Position numbers and translations under genes: made by a program
Part shown: positions 8,974 to 17,843 of the stretch, piece after piece
Position numbering within the stretch: position 1 is the stretch's first letter
Layout: each line of letters starts with the position of its first letter
The notes under the pieces: generated by a model
The model's database searches: none
What the model was told of the DNA's origin: nothing
The model's input: the letters and a program-made list of their open reading frames with translations, nothing else
NCBI GenBank assembly: GCA_963836265.1
Contig: CAWIIO010000008.1
Coordinates: forward strand, 252,733-316,732
Direction: 5' to 3'
DNA from: CAIWHR01 sp963836265
GTDB taxonomy: Bacteria > Pseudomonadota > Gammaproteobacteria > Burkholderiales > Casimicrobiaceae
Length of the DNA stretch: 64,000 nucleotides

Positions 8974-9801
8974 ATGTCCGACCGCCGCACCGTCTTCTTC
9001 GTTTCGGATCGCACCGGCATCACCGCCGAGATGCTCGGCAACAGCCTGCTCTCCCAGTTCGAGGAATTCACTTTCGAGCGGCAGACGATTCCGTTCGTCG
9101 ACACGCCGGAGAAGATCGACGCCGCCATCCGCGAAGTCAACGAGACCGCCGCCCGCGAGGGCAAGCCGCCGATCGTGTTCAGCTCGATCGTCGACGAGGC
9201 GATGAGCGCGACGGTCCGGCGCGACGCGACCGCCCTGACGCTCGACCTGTTCCAGATCTTCATCGCGCCGCTGGAGATCGAGCTCGAGGCCAGGAGTTCG
9301 CACGCGGCCGGCCGTTCGCATGCGATCGCCGACAACCAGGAGTATTTCGCGCGGATGGAGGCGATCAACTTCACCCAGGCGCACGACGACGGCGCCGCCA
9401 CGCGCGGCCTCGGCAAGGCGCAGGTGATCCTGGTCGGCGTCTCGCGCTGCGGCAAGACGCCGACGTCGCTCTACCTTGCGCTGCAATTCGGCATCCGCAC
9501 GGCGAATTTTCCGCTGACGCCGGATGATTTCTCCGACCGCAGGCTACCGGCGTCGCTGCTGCCGCACCGCGACCGGCTCTTCGGCCTCACCATCGATCCC
9601 GAGCGCCTGCAGAAGATTCGCGAGGAGCGCCGACCGGGAAGCAAATACGCGGCGCTCGAGAACTGCCGCTACGAAGTGCGCGAATGCGAGCGCTTGATGG
9701 AGCGCGAGGGCATTCCGACGCTCGATGCGACCGCCAAGTCGATCGAGGAGATCGCAACGACGATCGTCCACCGGGCGAGGCTGAAGCGCCACGCCTACTG
9801 A
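8974..9801 (+). CDS. ppsR: PEP synthase regulatory protein (bifunctional kinase/pyrophosphorylase)
   Basis: PpsR controls PEP synthase by ADP-dependent phosphorylation, and Pi-dependent dephosphorylation, of a threonine beside the catalytic histidine. The 275-residue protein shows the family start (RRTVFFVSDRTGITAE) and the P-loop GVSRCGKTPTS near residues 154-164, followed by the NFPLTPDDF segment. ATG at 8974 is preferred; a GTG at 8959 is in frame. It lies 3.4 kb from ppsA, with ybiT and the RNase AM gene between, not in the common divergent arrangement. It converges on the amidohydrolase gene. Confidence 0.93.
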   Translation: MSDRRTVFFVSDRTGITAEMLGNSLLSQFEEFTFERQTIPFVDTPEKIDAAIREVNETAAREGKPPIVFSSIVDEAMSATVRRDATALTLDLFQIFIAPLEIELEARSSHAAGRSHAIADNQEYFARMEAINFTQAHDDGAATRGLGKAQVILVGVSRCGKTPTSLYLALQFGIRTANFPLTPDDFSDRRLPASLLPHRDRLFGLTIDPERLQKIREERRPGSKYAALENCRYEVRECERLMEREGIPTLDATAKSIEEIATTIVHRARLKRHAY

Positions 9802-9873
9802 AGGACGAAGGGACCGTAGGCGCGACGACCGGCCGACGCTCGCGCAACGCCCGACTCGCCGCGTCGGCTCAAC

Positions 9874-10731
9874 CTATTCCAAGCCATAGAACCGCCGCGC
9901 GTTGCCGCCCATGATCGCCGCCCGCTCGGCAGCGGCAAGACCCCTCAGCAGCGCGTCCGTCGCCGCCATCCAGCGCGCGTAGCCGCCGCCAAGGTTCACG
10001 ACCGGCCAGTCGCTTCCCCACAGCAGGCGCATCGGCCCGAAGCACTCGAGCAGATGGTCGACGTAGGGTGCGAGCGCGCCGGTCGTCCATTCCGCCGCCG
10101 CTTCGGTCACGAGACCCGAAAGCTTGCAATGCACCCTCGGGTGCTGCGCGACGGCGGCGATCAAATCCGCCCACGGCTGCCATCCGCCAGACGCGATCGG
10201 CGGCTTCGCGCCGTGATCGACGACGACGTCGACCTCCGGATGGCGCTCGAGCATCCGCAACAGCGCCGGCAGGTGCGCGGGCTTGGCCAGCGCGTCAAAG
10301 CGCAGGCCAAGGCCCGGCAGCGCGGTCAGCACCGCGTCGACATCGGGCCGCAGGATCCATTCGGGGTTCGGCAGATCCTGGAGCATCGGGCGGACGGACT
10401 TGAGCAACGGATCGCGCGCGAGGATCGCGACCGTTGCGACGGCATCCGGCGCGCTCAGGTCGGCCCAGCCGACGACGCCGCGCACGATGCCGTCGCTCCC
10501 GCGCGCAACGCGCAGCAGGAATTCCGTCTCGGCGACCGTGGGCGCGGCCTGGACGACCACCGTCCCGCTGATCGCGGCGCCCACCAGCAGCGGCCGCAAA
10601 TCGGCGAGGCTGTAATCGCGGAAGATCGCGCCCGAATCCGGCGTAAGCCAGCCGTAGTCGCCACGCTCGATGCGCCAGACGTGGTGATGCGCATCGATGC
10701 GGGGCGCGGACGCGGAAGTCGCACCGATCAT
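9874..10731 (-). CDS. Amidohydrolase-2 family lactonase (fuconolactonase-like)
   Basis: This 285-residue TIM-barrel metal hydrolase has IDAHHHVW at its start and LLWGSDWPV near its end, as in sugar lactonases such as L-fuconolactonase. With the aldo/keto reductase directly upstream and a FucU-type mutarotase nearby, it probably opens the sugar lactone made by the reductase. The substrate (fucose, galactose or a related sugar) cannot be read from sequence. The ATG at 10731 is preferred; an in-frame start at 10746 adds five residues. It probably shares a transcript with the reductase, 100 bases away. Confidence 0.75.
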   Translation of the reverse strand: MIGATSASAPRIDAHHHVWRIERGDYGWLTPDSGAIFRDYSLADLRPLLVGAAISGTVVVQAAPTVAETEFLLRVARGSDGIVRGVVGWADLSAPDAVATVAILARDPLLKSVRPMLQDLPNPEWILRPDVDAVLTALPGLGLRFDALAKPAHLPALLRMLERHPEVDVVVDHGAKPPIASGGWQPWADLIAAVAQHPRVHCKLSGLVTEAAAEWTTGALAPYVDHLLECFGPMRLLWGSDWPVVNLGGGYARWMAATDALLRGLAAAERAAIMGGNARRFYGLE

Positions 10732-10831
10732 GGGCGATCTCCGCATCGCGGTTTGATCGCGCAGCGCCCGGCGGGCGGGCGCTCCTCGATCGCGCGGCCA
10801 CGCACCTCTTGGGCCCCGGCTCCCGCCGCGT

Positions 10832-11863
10832 TCATTCGGCGTCGCCCGGCAATGGCGCGTCCGCTGCGATCCATCCTCCGGAGCGCAAATCGCGCCAGAA
10901 CGCCGGCGGGATCGTCCACGCGGCCAGCGCGAGATTCTCGTCGAGCTCGCCGCTGGAGCGCGCGCCGGCGACTACGCAGGCGACTGCGGGATGCCCGCGC
11001 GGAAATTGCAGCGCTGCCGCTTTCAGCGGAACGGCGTGCGCCGCGCACAGCGCCTCGACCGCGGTGACGCGAGCGACGACGTCGGGGGGCGCCGGCGCAT
11101 AATCGAAGAATGCGGGGCGCCCGTCGGTCGGATGGGCCCCCGTCGCAAGAATGCCGGAGTTGAACGGTCCGCCGAGCACGACGCGCGTTCCGCGCTTCAC
11201 GCACAACGGCAGCAGCTCCCGCAGCGCCGACTGGTCGAGCAGCGTGTAACGGCCGGCAAGCAGCAGCACGTCGAAGTCGGCATGGGCGAGCGCGTCGACG
11301 CACACTTGGACCTCGTTGACACCCAGGCCGAAGCCCGCGATCGTGCCCTCGCTCCGGAGCCGCGAGAGCGCCGGGACGGCGCCGTCCATCGCTTCGCCGA
11401 AGCGTCTCGGCGCGTCGTCGCCATGCGCGTCGCGAGCGACATCGTGGATGTACACGTAATCGACGCGCGGGAGCCCGAGCCGCTGCAAACTGTCCTCGAT
11501 GCTGCGCAGCGTCCCCGCGAACGAGTAATCCCAGCGCTGGACGAACGGCAGGACGTCCACGTAGCCGTTTTGCTCGCGCGGCGCCGCCGCGTCGGGGACG
11601 AGCAGGCGGCCGACCTTCGTCGACAGCAGGTAGGCGTCGCGCGGGACTTCGCGGAGCGCGTCGCCGATCCGGCGCTCGGAGAGCCCATTGCCGTAATGCG
11701 GCGCGGTGTCGAAATAGCGGACCCCGCGATCGAGCGCTTGCCGGACCAGCGCCGCGGCGGCGGCGTCCCCGACCGGTGCGTACAGGTTGCCGAGCGGGGC
11801 GCCCCCGAAACCGAAGGCCGCGGCGTCGATAGAACGCGGCGGATCCGAAGCCTGTGCAATCAT
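10832..11863 (-). CDS. Aldo/keto reductase, aldose 1-dehydrogenase type
   Basis: A 343-residue AKR barrel with the family tetrad visible: Asp in YFDTAPHYG, the Tyr of the same motif, Lys in LSTKVGR, and His in DYVYIHDV. The FGGAPLGNLY start and the NSGIL/GGPFNSG region match D-threo-aldose (L-fucose) 1-dehydrogenases, which oxidise the sugar to a lactone. The downstream amidohydrolase would act next. An upstream GTG at 11881 is an alternative start. Its promoter region carries an IS5-family element starting about 95 bases upstream, so expression may be altered. Confidence 0.78.
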   Translation of the reverse strand: MIAQASDPPRSIDAAAFGFGGAPLGNLYAPVGDAAAAALVRQALDRGVRYFDTAPHYGNGLSERRIGDALREVPRDAYLLSTKVGRLLVPDAAAPREQNGYVDVLPFVQRWDYSFAGTLRSIEDSLQRLGLPRVDYVYIHDVARDAHGDDAPRRFGEAMDGAVPALSRLRSEGTIAGFGLGVNEVQVCVDALAHADFDVLLLAGRYTLLDQSALRELLPLCVKRGTRVVLGGPFNSGILATGAHPTDGRPAFFDYAPAPPDVVARVTAVEALCAAHAVPLKAAALQFPRGHPAVACVVAGARSSGELDENLALAAWTIPPAFWRDLRSGGWIAADAPLPGDAE

Positions 11864-11956
11864 CTCAAGTTTGATCGCCACGACGCGTTGTCCTTCCGCA
11901 TATTGCTCCCGTGGGCGCGCAACCCACGCTCCTTTACAGCCGACGCGTTGAACAAC

Positions 11957-12793
11957 TAGAACCTATCTCAAAACCGTTTCAGGAGCATCGTGATTGAGGC
12001 CAGCTCCACGAAACCGAGGAAATTTGAGGTGTAGTACTCCCAACGAACCAGCAAGCGACGTTTCCATTGCAACCACGCGAAATACCTCTCGACAATCCAT
12101 CGGCGCGCGTAGCGGCGCAGGCGGCGGCCGTCTTGCGTTTTAAGGTGTCGATTGGAGCGATGCGGCGCGATCATTTCCACCCCTTGCTGCTTCAGCTCGC
12201 CGTCCAACCGATCGCTGTCATATGCTTTGTCGCCGATCAGATGCTGCGGCTTCGCCTCCAGCTGTAGAAGTCGAAACTGAGTTGCACCAGCGTGACCTCG
12301 TGATGATTCGCTGCGTGCGTGCTCACCGACAGCGGCAGGCCGTTACGATCGACGATAGCCAGAATCTTGACGCCCTTGCCGCGACGTGTCGGCCCGATTT
12401 CTGCACCACCACCTTTCGCGCTCGCAAACGTCGCGTCGATGTAGCACTCGCTCTCGTCAATTTCGCCACGGTTACGCAGGTCGTTGGCCAGCTTCGCAAG
12501 GATCTCGCGCAATATCTCGCGTTCGCACCACTGCTGGAAGCGACGATGCACTGTCTTGTAGTTCGGATAGCACTGCGGAAGCATCGGCCACTGTGCGCCG
12601 GTGTTCAGAATCCACAGCACCGCGTCCAACACTTGGCGCGCCGGCACAGGCTTGCGGCAAGGGCGACCATCGGGAATGTTCTCTTCGGGAAAATACTCCC
12701 GAATCCGTTCCCAATGCTCGTCGCTCAATCGCTGCATATTCACGATTGTAGGCGATGAACTTCATCTTTCAACTGAATTTGAGATAGGTTCTA
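11957..12793. mobile_element. IS5-family insertion sequence with perfect 16-base terminal symmetry
   Basis: TAGAACCTATCTCAAA (11957-11972) is repeated exactly in inverted orientation at 12778-12793. The outermost TA on each side can be read as a 2-base target duplication, leaving an element of about 833 bases from GAACCT to AGGTTC. Inside is one IS5-type transposase on the minus strand. It lies between the divergent aldo/keto reductase and fucU genes. Confidence 0.9.
11968..12737 (-). CDS. IS5-family transposase in two frames
   Basis: A DDE transposase. The first frame (ATG 12737 to about 12240) starts MQRLSDEHWERI and holds the first Asp in CYIDATFASAKG, the GPTRRGKG signature and the NGLPLSV strand. 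The second frame ends at 11968 and holds the second Asp in LIGDKAYDSD and the Glu in RRWIVERYFAWLQ. The switch near 12260 is a -1 change; many IS427-group elements split the gene this way, but no classic slippery heptamer is seen, so a sequencing or natural deletion is equally possible. The stop codon lies inside the terminal repeat. Confidence 0.85.
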
Positions 12794-12886
12794 ACCTCCT
12801 GCCACCCGTGTCGACTTTTGGAACGTTCTTGTTGCCCGAGCGACAAGTTGGACGGGTTGGCGGGCGACCAGGAGGGGAAAACCGGA

Positions 12887-13333
12887 ATGCTCAAGGGTTT
12901 CGACCCGCTGCTCGTCCCTGATCTGCTGCACGCGCTCGCCGCCATGGGTCACGGCGACGAGATCGCGGTCGTCGATGCGAACTTCCCTGCCGCTGGCATC
13001 GGGCGCCGGGTCATCGAGCTGGCCAGCGCCTCGGCACCGGACGTGCTCGCCGCGATCCTCACCGTATTTCCGCTCGACTCCTCCCTCACGCCCGCGGCAC
13101 TCACGATGCAGGTCGTCGGCGATCCGGCGGCGGTTCCGATGCCCGTCGCCGATTTTGCCGCGGTCTTCACTGAACAAGGGCTCGGCGATTGCGAGATCGG
13201 GCAGCTCGAGCGCCACGCCTTCTACGAGCGCGCGCGCGATGCGTATGCGCTCGTTCGCACCGGCGAATTGCGACCCTATGGCAACATCGTGCTGGTCAAA
13301 GGTGTCGTCAATCGTTATCCACCCCGGAATTGA
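12887..13333 (+). CDS. fucU: FucU/RbsD-family sugar mutarotase
   Basis: A 148-residue protein of the FucU branch: MLKGFDPLL start, ALAAMGHGDEIAVVDANFPA with the conserved His and Asp, and GNIVLVKGV at the C terminus. FucU interconverts alpha and beta anomers of fucose, which helps a 1-dehydrogenase act on the right anomer. The start at 12887 follows GGAGGGG about nine bases upstream. It is transcribed away from the aldo/keto reductase and lactonase genes, and the IS5 element ends 94 bases before it, so any native divergent promoter has been disturbed. Confidence 0.88.
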   Translation: MLKGFDPLLVPDLLHALAAMGHGDEIAVVDANFPAAGIGRRVIELASASAPDVLAAILTVFPLDSSLTPAALTMQVVGDPAAVPMPVADFAAVFTEQGLGDCEIGQLERHAFYERARDAYALVRTGELRPYGNIVLVKGVVNRYPPRN

Positions 13334-13382
13334 TGGCGAGGTAGAATTGAGCCCCTTCATCCACTCATTCGACCCATTCGCC

Positions 13383-14201
13383 ATGCGCCTTGCCCGCTAC
13401 TCGCTCGTCGCCCTCCTTCTTTTCGCTCTCGCCACCCTGTCCCTGCCCGCGCGTGCCACCGATTACACCGATCTCTGGTGGACGACTGGCGGGGTCGAAA
13501 GCGGCTGGGGTGTCAACATGGTGCAAAACGAGGACGTCCTGTACGCAACGTTCTACGTTCACGACAAGGCAAAGCAGCCGACCTGGTACTCGTCGCCGAT
13601 GTTCGTCGACGCGAGCGGCAATTACAGTGGAACACTTTATCAATCGACGGGATCGTGGTTCGGCGGGCCGTGGAATCCCGCCGACGTCGTTGCGACCAAC
13701 GTGGGAACGGCGACGTTCGTGCCGAGCTCGGCAACGACCGGCACTTTGACCTACACGGTCAACAACGTTCCGGGTACGGGCAATGTCGTCGTCACCAAGA
13801 ACATTCAACGCTCGATGTTCCGCACGATCCTGCTCGGGGGCACGTATGCCGGGACCGGAGTCGTCGTGGTGTCGGGCTGCTCCGATAACAGCCTCAACGG
13901 AACGACCATTTTCGACGTCGATCCGCAGATCACGCAGTTCACGGACGGCCAGGTCGAAATTGCGCTCGCCTTCGGAAGCACCGAAACCTGCACGATCGCC
14001 GGCCAGTCGGCCCAGGAAGGCCAGCTGTTCCGGATGCCCGGTGCAAGCTACGTCTGCAAGAGCGGCAGCACGACCACGCTCAACACAACTGCAACCGTCT
14101 ACGAACTCAAGGCGACCAGCATCGGGATCGAGGGCCGCTGGTTCTCGAGCACCGGAGGCGGCTGTCAGGAGAACGGTCGCTTCGCGGGCGTCCTGCTTTA
14201 A
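13383..14201 (+). CDS. Exported protein of unknown function with a tryptophan/tyrosine-rich N-terminal unit
   Basis: A 272-residue protein with a clear signal peptide (basic start, LVALLLFALATLSL core, likely cut after PARA near residue 24). The mature start DYTDLWWTTGGVESGWGVN recalls a repeat unit seen in many secreted betaproteobacterial and gammaproteobacterial proteins of unknown role. The rest is rich in Thr, Ser and Gly and likely beta-structured. Four cysteines (SGC, TETC, YVC, GGGC) lie in the C-terminal half and may form two disulfides in the periplasm. It follows fucU by 49 bases on the same strand, but no functional link is evident. I cannot name a function. Confidence 0.7.
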   Translation: MRLARYSLVALLLFALATLSLPARATDYTDLWWTTGGVESGWGVNMVQNEDVLYATFYVHDKAKQPTWYSSPMFVDASGNYSGTLYQSTGSWFGGPWNPADVVATNVGTATFVPSSATTGTLTYTVNNVPGTGNVVVTKNIQRSMFRTILLGGTYAGTGVVVVSGCSDNSLNGTTIFDVDPQITQFTDGQVEIALAFGSTETCTIAGQSAQEGQLFRMPGASYVCKSGSTTTLNTTATVYELKATSIGIEGRWFSSTGGGCQENGRFAGVLL

Positions 14202-14205
14202 CGGA

Positions 14206-14366
14206 ACCTCTGAACAAGTCGCGCACGGTCGCGACGGGTCATTTTCGGGATGGGATGCGCGAAGCGAGGCGCAGCGAAGGGGGGCCCCTTCGCAAGCCGA
14301 GCGACAAGGCCCGAACAGCCCCGTCCCTTCGGGCTGCCACCAATCGCGTGGGGCTTATTCAGAGGT
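14206..14366. mobile_element. MITE-like element with 13-base inverted ends
   Basis: ACCTCTGAACAAG (14206-14218) and CTTATTCAGAGGT (14354-14366) are inverted repeats with one mismatch, enclosing about 135 bases without a plausible gene. It begins five bases after the stop of the exported protein gene. The ends look like those of an IS-type element, suggesting a non-autonomous derivative. No target duplication could be fixed. Confidence 0.55.
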
Positions 14367-14419
14367 CATCTAACGGCGACGGACCCGGAATCGCGAGGCC
14401 GCCGGACGAATCGGGGCGA

Positions 14420-15214
14420 TCAACCGCCCCTCGGCGCCCTACGCTGCCGCACGCACTCGAACAGGCACACCGCAGCCGCGGCCGCGGCGTTGAGTGATTC
14501 CATGTCGCCGGGCATCGGGATGGTCACCCGCCGGGTCGCAGCGGCGGCCAGCGGCGCCGACAGTCCCGCGCCTTCGTTGCCGATCGCGATCGCGACGCGG
14601 CCCGTGAGCGGCACCGAATAGAGGTCCTCCCCGCCGGCGGCGACCGTCGCGACGATTGCGCCGCCGGCGGCGCGATACGCGCTCGCCCAAGCGACGAGGT
14701 CCACGTTCTCGTGGATCTCGAGATTGAAATGCGCGCCCTGCCCCGCGCGCAGCACCTTCGGCGACCAGGCGAACGCGCAATGTCCGGAAAGCATCACCTG
14801 CGCCACGCCCGCCGCCGCCGCGGAGCGCAGCACCGAGCCCACGTTGCCGGGATCCTGGACGTCGTCGAGCAGCAGGCAGAAGTCGGCTGCCGCCCCCGCG
14901 ACGGGCCGTGGCACCGGCACCACGGCGAGCACGCCGATGTCCGCTGGGAGCACGGCGATCTCCCCGAGCAGCTTCGCCGAAACGACCACGGCGCGGTCCG
15001 CGTGACGCTCCGCGAGTGCCCGCGCCGCCGGCCGCTCGAGCCACTCGTCGGTCACCAGCAGCGTTTCGGGCGCGCCATGGCGTTGCGAATACACCGCGAC
15101 CAGATGCTCGCCTTCGAGCACGCATTTGCCGGCTTTCCGGCGATCGCGCGCCGACGTGATCAGCCGTTGAGCTTCCTTGAGCCGCGGGTTCTGCCGGGAC
15201 GTGGCACGCTGCAT
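14420..15214 (-). CDS. TrmH/SpoU-family RNA 2'-O-methyltransferase
   Basis: A SPOUT methyltransferase of about 264 residues. The N-terminal substrate-binding part (RLITSARDRRKAGKCVLEGEHL) is followed by the knotted catalytic domain: motif 1 DDVQDPGNVGSVLRSA, motif 2 IGNEGAGLS, and motif 3 IPMPGDMESLNAAAAAAV. It methylates ribose in rRNA or tRNA with S-adenosylmethionine; the target nucleotide cannot be told from sequence. ATG at 15214 is preferred over TTG at 15229. It is the last gene of the pyrG-kdsA-eno-ftsB run, 57 bases after ftsB. Confidence 0.83.
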   Translation of the reverse strand: MQRATSRQNPRLKEAQRLITSARDRRKAGKCVLEGEHLVAVYSQRHGAPETLLVTDEWLERPAARALAERHADRAVVVSAKLLGEIAVLPADIGVLAVVPVPRPVAGAAADFCLLLDDVQDPGNVGSVLRSAAAAGVAQVMLSGHCAFAWSPKVLRAGQGAHFNLEIHENVDLVAWASAYRAAGGAIVATVAAGGEDLYSVPLTGRVAIAIGNEGAGLSAPLAAAATRRVTIPMPGDMESLNAAAAAAVCLFECVRQRRAPRGG

Positions 15215-15271
15215 GTTGCGATTCGGCAACCCGTGACGGCACTCGGCCCCGCATCTCGGTATGGAGACGGG

Positions 15272-15631
15272 TCAGCGCTGCCCGGCAGAGGGAGGCGCCG
15301 CCTGGATCGACATGGGCTCGGAGGCCGGAGACTCACCGGCAACCGGAGCGGGGGCCGCCGCGGACGACTCGATCTGGAAGAACACCTCGTCGTTCTTCAC
15401 CATCCCGAGCTCCGAGCGCGCGCGCTCCTCGATCGCTTCGGTGCCGGTCTTGAGGTCGCGTACTTCCGCGTCGAGCGCGTTGTTGCGCTCCTTGAGCTTC
15501 GCGTTGGCGGCGCGCTGCGCTGCAACCTGCCGGTCAAGCTCGCGCACGGACAGCCATCCCCCCTTGCCGAGCCACATCGGATACTGCAGCGCGGCGATCA
15601 GGACGACGAAGACGAGGGCGAGCCAGCGCAC
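15272..15631 (-). CDS. ftsB: Cell division protein FtsB
   Basis: A 119-residue bitopic protein with one membrane helix (residues 2-20) and a coiled coil (about 28-65, including AAQRAANAKLKERNNALDAEV), ending with the family motif ARSELGMVKNDEVFFQ and a longer Pro/Ala-rich tail. FtsB joins FtsL and FtsQ in the divisome. The start is GTG, three bases after the eno stop. The eno-ftsB order is typical of betaproteobacteria and gammaproteobacteria. Confidence 0.9.
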   Translation of the reverse strand: MRWLALVFVVLIAALQYPMWLGKGGWLSVRELDRQVAAQRAANAKLKERNNALDAEVRDLKTGTEAIEERARSELGMVKNDEVFFQIESSAAAPAPVAGESPASEPMSIQAAPPSAGQR

Positions 15632-15634
15632 CGC

Positions 15635-16918
15635 TTACTTGAGTTGAAAGAATGCGCCGCGGCCCGGATACGCCGCCGCTTCGCCGAGATCCTCCTCGAT
15701 CCGGAGGAGCTGGTTGTACTTGGCTATCCGGTCGGAGCGCGACAGCGATCCGGTCTTGATCTGGCCGGTGTTCATACCTACGGCGATGTCGGCGATCATG
15801 CTGTCTTCGGTCTCGCCGGAGCGGTGGGAAATCACCGTCGTGTAGCCTGCGCGATTTGCCATCGTGATCGCAGCAAACGTTTCGGTGAGGGTCCCGATCT
15901 GGTTGATCTTGATCAGCACCGAGTTCGCGATGCCCTTGGCAATCCCCTGCCTAATGATTTTCGTATTGGTGACGAAGATGTCGTCGCCGACGACCTGCAC
16001 TTTCTTTCCGAGGCGATCGGTCATGAGCTTCCAGCCGTCCCAATCGTGCTCGGACATCCCGTCCTCGACGGTGATGATCGGATACTTGTCGCACCAGGTC
16101 GCGAGCACGTCGACCATCTGCGAGCGGGTGAGCTTCGCCTCTTCGGACGCCAGGGTGTAGACGCCGTCCTCGTAGTATTCGCTCGCCGCACAATCGATCC
16201 CGAGCGCGATGTCGGTGCCGGGCGTGTACCCCGCCTTTTCGATCGCCTCGACCAGGAGCTGCAGCGCGGACTCGTTCGACGGCAGGTTTGGCGCGAATCC
16301 GCCCTCGTCTCCCACGGTCGTCGGCATTCCCCTGGCATCGATGATCTTCTTCAGCGTATGGAAGACTTCGGCGCCGTAGCGCAGCGCTTCGCGGAACGAA
16401 GGCGCCCCGAGCGGCACGAGCATGAATTCCTGGACGTCGATCTTGTTGTTGGCGTGGGCGCCGCCGTTGATGACGTTCATCTGCGGCACGGGCAGCTGCA
16501 TTTCGCCGGCGCCGCCGAGATAGCGGTACAGCGGGAGCGACGATTCGTCGGCCGCGGCTTTCGCGACGGCGCAGGAAACCGCGAGCATCGCGTTGGCGCC
16601 GAGCCGCGACTTGTTCTCGGTGGCGTCGAGCTCGATCATCGTCTTGTCGATGAACGACTGCTCGGAAGCGTCGAGACCGATGATCGCCTCGCAGATCTCG
16701 GTGTTGACGTTCTCGACGGCCTTCAGCACGCCCTTGCCGAAATAGCGGGCGGTATCGCCATCGCGGAGCTCGATCGCCTCCTTCGATCCGGTCGATGCCC
16801 CCGAGGGCACCGCCGCACGGCCGGATACGCCCGATTCGAGCACGACGTCGGCCTCGATGGTGGGGTTGCCGCGCGAATCGATAATCTCGCGGGCGATGAC
16901 GTCGACGATGGCGCTCAT
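15635..16918 (-). CDS. eno: Enolase
   Basis: A complete 427-residue enolase, interconverting 2-phosphoglycerate and phosphoenolpyruvate. It starts MSAIVDVIAREIIDSRGNPT and shows PSGASTG, the loop with NGGAHANN, the metal ligands in GDEGGFAP, VEDGMSEHDW and VGDDIFVTN, and the catalytic-region signature LIKINQIGTLTET followed by SHRSGETED. Normal length, no frame problem. It sits between kdsA (69 bases upstream) and ftsB in one likely transcript. Confidence 0.97.
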   Translation of the reverse strand: MSAIVDVIAREIIDSRGNPTIEADVVLESGVSGRAAVPSGASTGSKEAIELRDGDTARYFGKGVLKAVENVNTEICEAIIGLDASEQSFIDKTMIELDATENKSRLGANAMLAVSCAVAKAAADESSLPLYRYLGGAGEMQLPVPQMNVINGGAHANNKIDVQEFMLVPLGAPSFREALRYGAEVFHTLKKIIDARGMPTTVGDEGGFAPNLPSNESALQLLVEAIEKAGYTPGTDIALGIDCAASEYYEDGVYTLASEEAKLTRSQMVDVLATWCDKYPIITVEDGMSEHDWDGWKLMTDRLGKKVQVVGDDIFVTNTKIIRQGIAKGIANSVLIKINQIGTLTETFAAITMANRAGYTTVISHRSGETEDSMIADIAVGMNTGQIKTGSLSRSDRIAKYNQLLRIEEDLGEAAAYPGRGAFFQLK

Positions 16919-16987
16919 ATCGGGTCGCTCATTTCAGGTATCCGAGGTCGGAGATCGGGAATCGGTGGTTTGCCTGCCACGCTCGCG

Positions 16988-17842
16988 TCACGCATGCGCT
17001 CCCTGCATCATTTCGTTTTCCGGAAAGCCGGCGCGCTTGACCGCAGCGTCGAGCGCCTTGAGCGCCTCGAGGAGCGACTGCATCCGCCCAAGCGGCCACG
17101 CATTCGGTCCGTCCGAGAGGGCTTGGTCGGGATTCGGGTGCGTTTCCATGAACACACCCGCGACGCCGGCGGCCACGGCTGCGCGCGCCAGAACGGGCAC
17201 GAACTCGCGCTGCCCACCGGAAGATGTTCCGCTCCCGCCCGGAAGCTGCACCGAATGCGTTGCGTCGAAGACGACCGGGCAGCGGGTGGCGCGCATGATC
17301 GCGAGCGAGCGCATGTCGGACACGAGATTGTGGTAGCCGAACGAGGCGCCGCGCTCGCAGACCAGGATGTTGTCGGCGCCGCTCGCCGCCTTCGCCTTGG
17401 CGACGACCTGCACCATGTCCTCGGGCGCCAGGAACTGGCCCTTCTTGATGTTGACCGGCTTGCCGGCGCGCGCGACGGCCTCGATGAAATCGGTCTGCCG
17501 GCACAGGAATGCCGGCGTCTGCAGCACGTCGACCACGGCGGCCGCTTGCGTAACCTCGTCTTCGGTATGCACGTCCGTCAGCACCGGGACGCCGATGCGG
17601 CGCTTCACTTCGGAGAGCACGCGCAAGCCCTCCTCCATGCCGGGTCCGCGGAACGATTTCCCGGAGCTGCGGTTCGCCTTGTCATACGACGACTTGAAGA
17701 TGAACGGAATTCGCAGGGCTGCGCAGATTTCCTTCAACTGCCCGGCAACGTCGATCTGCAGCCCCTCCGACTCGACGACACAGGGTCCCGCGATGAGGAA
17801 GATCGGCTGGTCGAGGCCGATTTCGAAACCGCACAGGTTCAT
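16988..17842 (-). CDS. kdsA: 3-deoxy-D-manno-octulosonate 8-phosphate synthase
   Basis: A complete 284-residue KdsA, condensing phosphoenolpyruvate with arabinose 5-phosphate for the Kdo core of lipopolysaccharide. It shows LIAGPCVVESEG, FKSSYDKANRSS, SVLTDVHTEDE-like text (VPVLTDVHTEDE), NIKKGQFLAPEDM, CERGASFGYHNLV and PVVFDATHSVQ. Only one base separates the pyrG stop from its ATG, so the two are co-translated or tightly coupled. The gene supports a Gram-negative organism. Confidence 0.96.
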   Translation of the reverse strand: MNLCGFEIGLDQPIFLIAGPCVVESEGLQIDVAGQLKEICAALRIPFIFKSSYDKANRSSGKSFRGPGMEEGLRVLSEVKRRIGVPVLTDVHTEDEVTQAAAVVDVLQTPAFLCRQTDFIEAVARAGKPVNIKKGQFLAPEDMVQVVAKAKAASGADNILVCERGASFGYHNLVSDMRSLAIMRATRCPVVFDATHSVQLPGGSGTSSGGQREFVPVLARAAVAAGVAGVFMETHPNPDQALSDGPNAWPLGRMQSLLEALKALDAAVKRAGFPENEMMQGAHA

Positions 17843-17843
17843 G

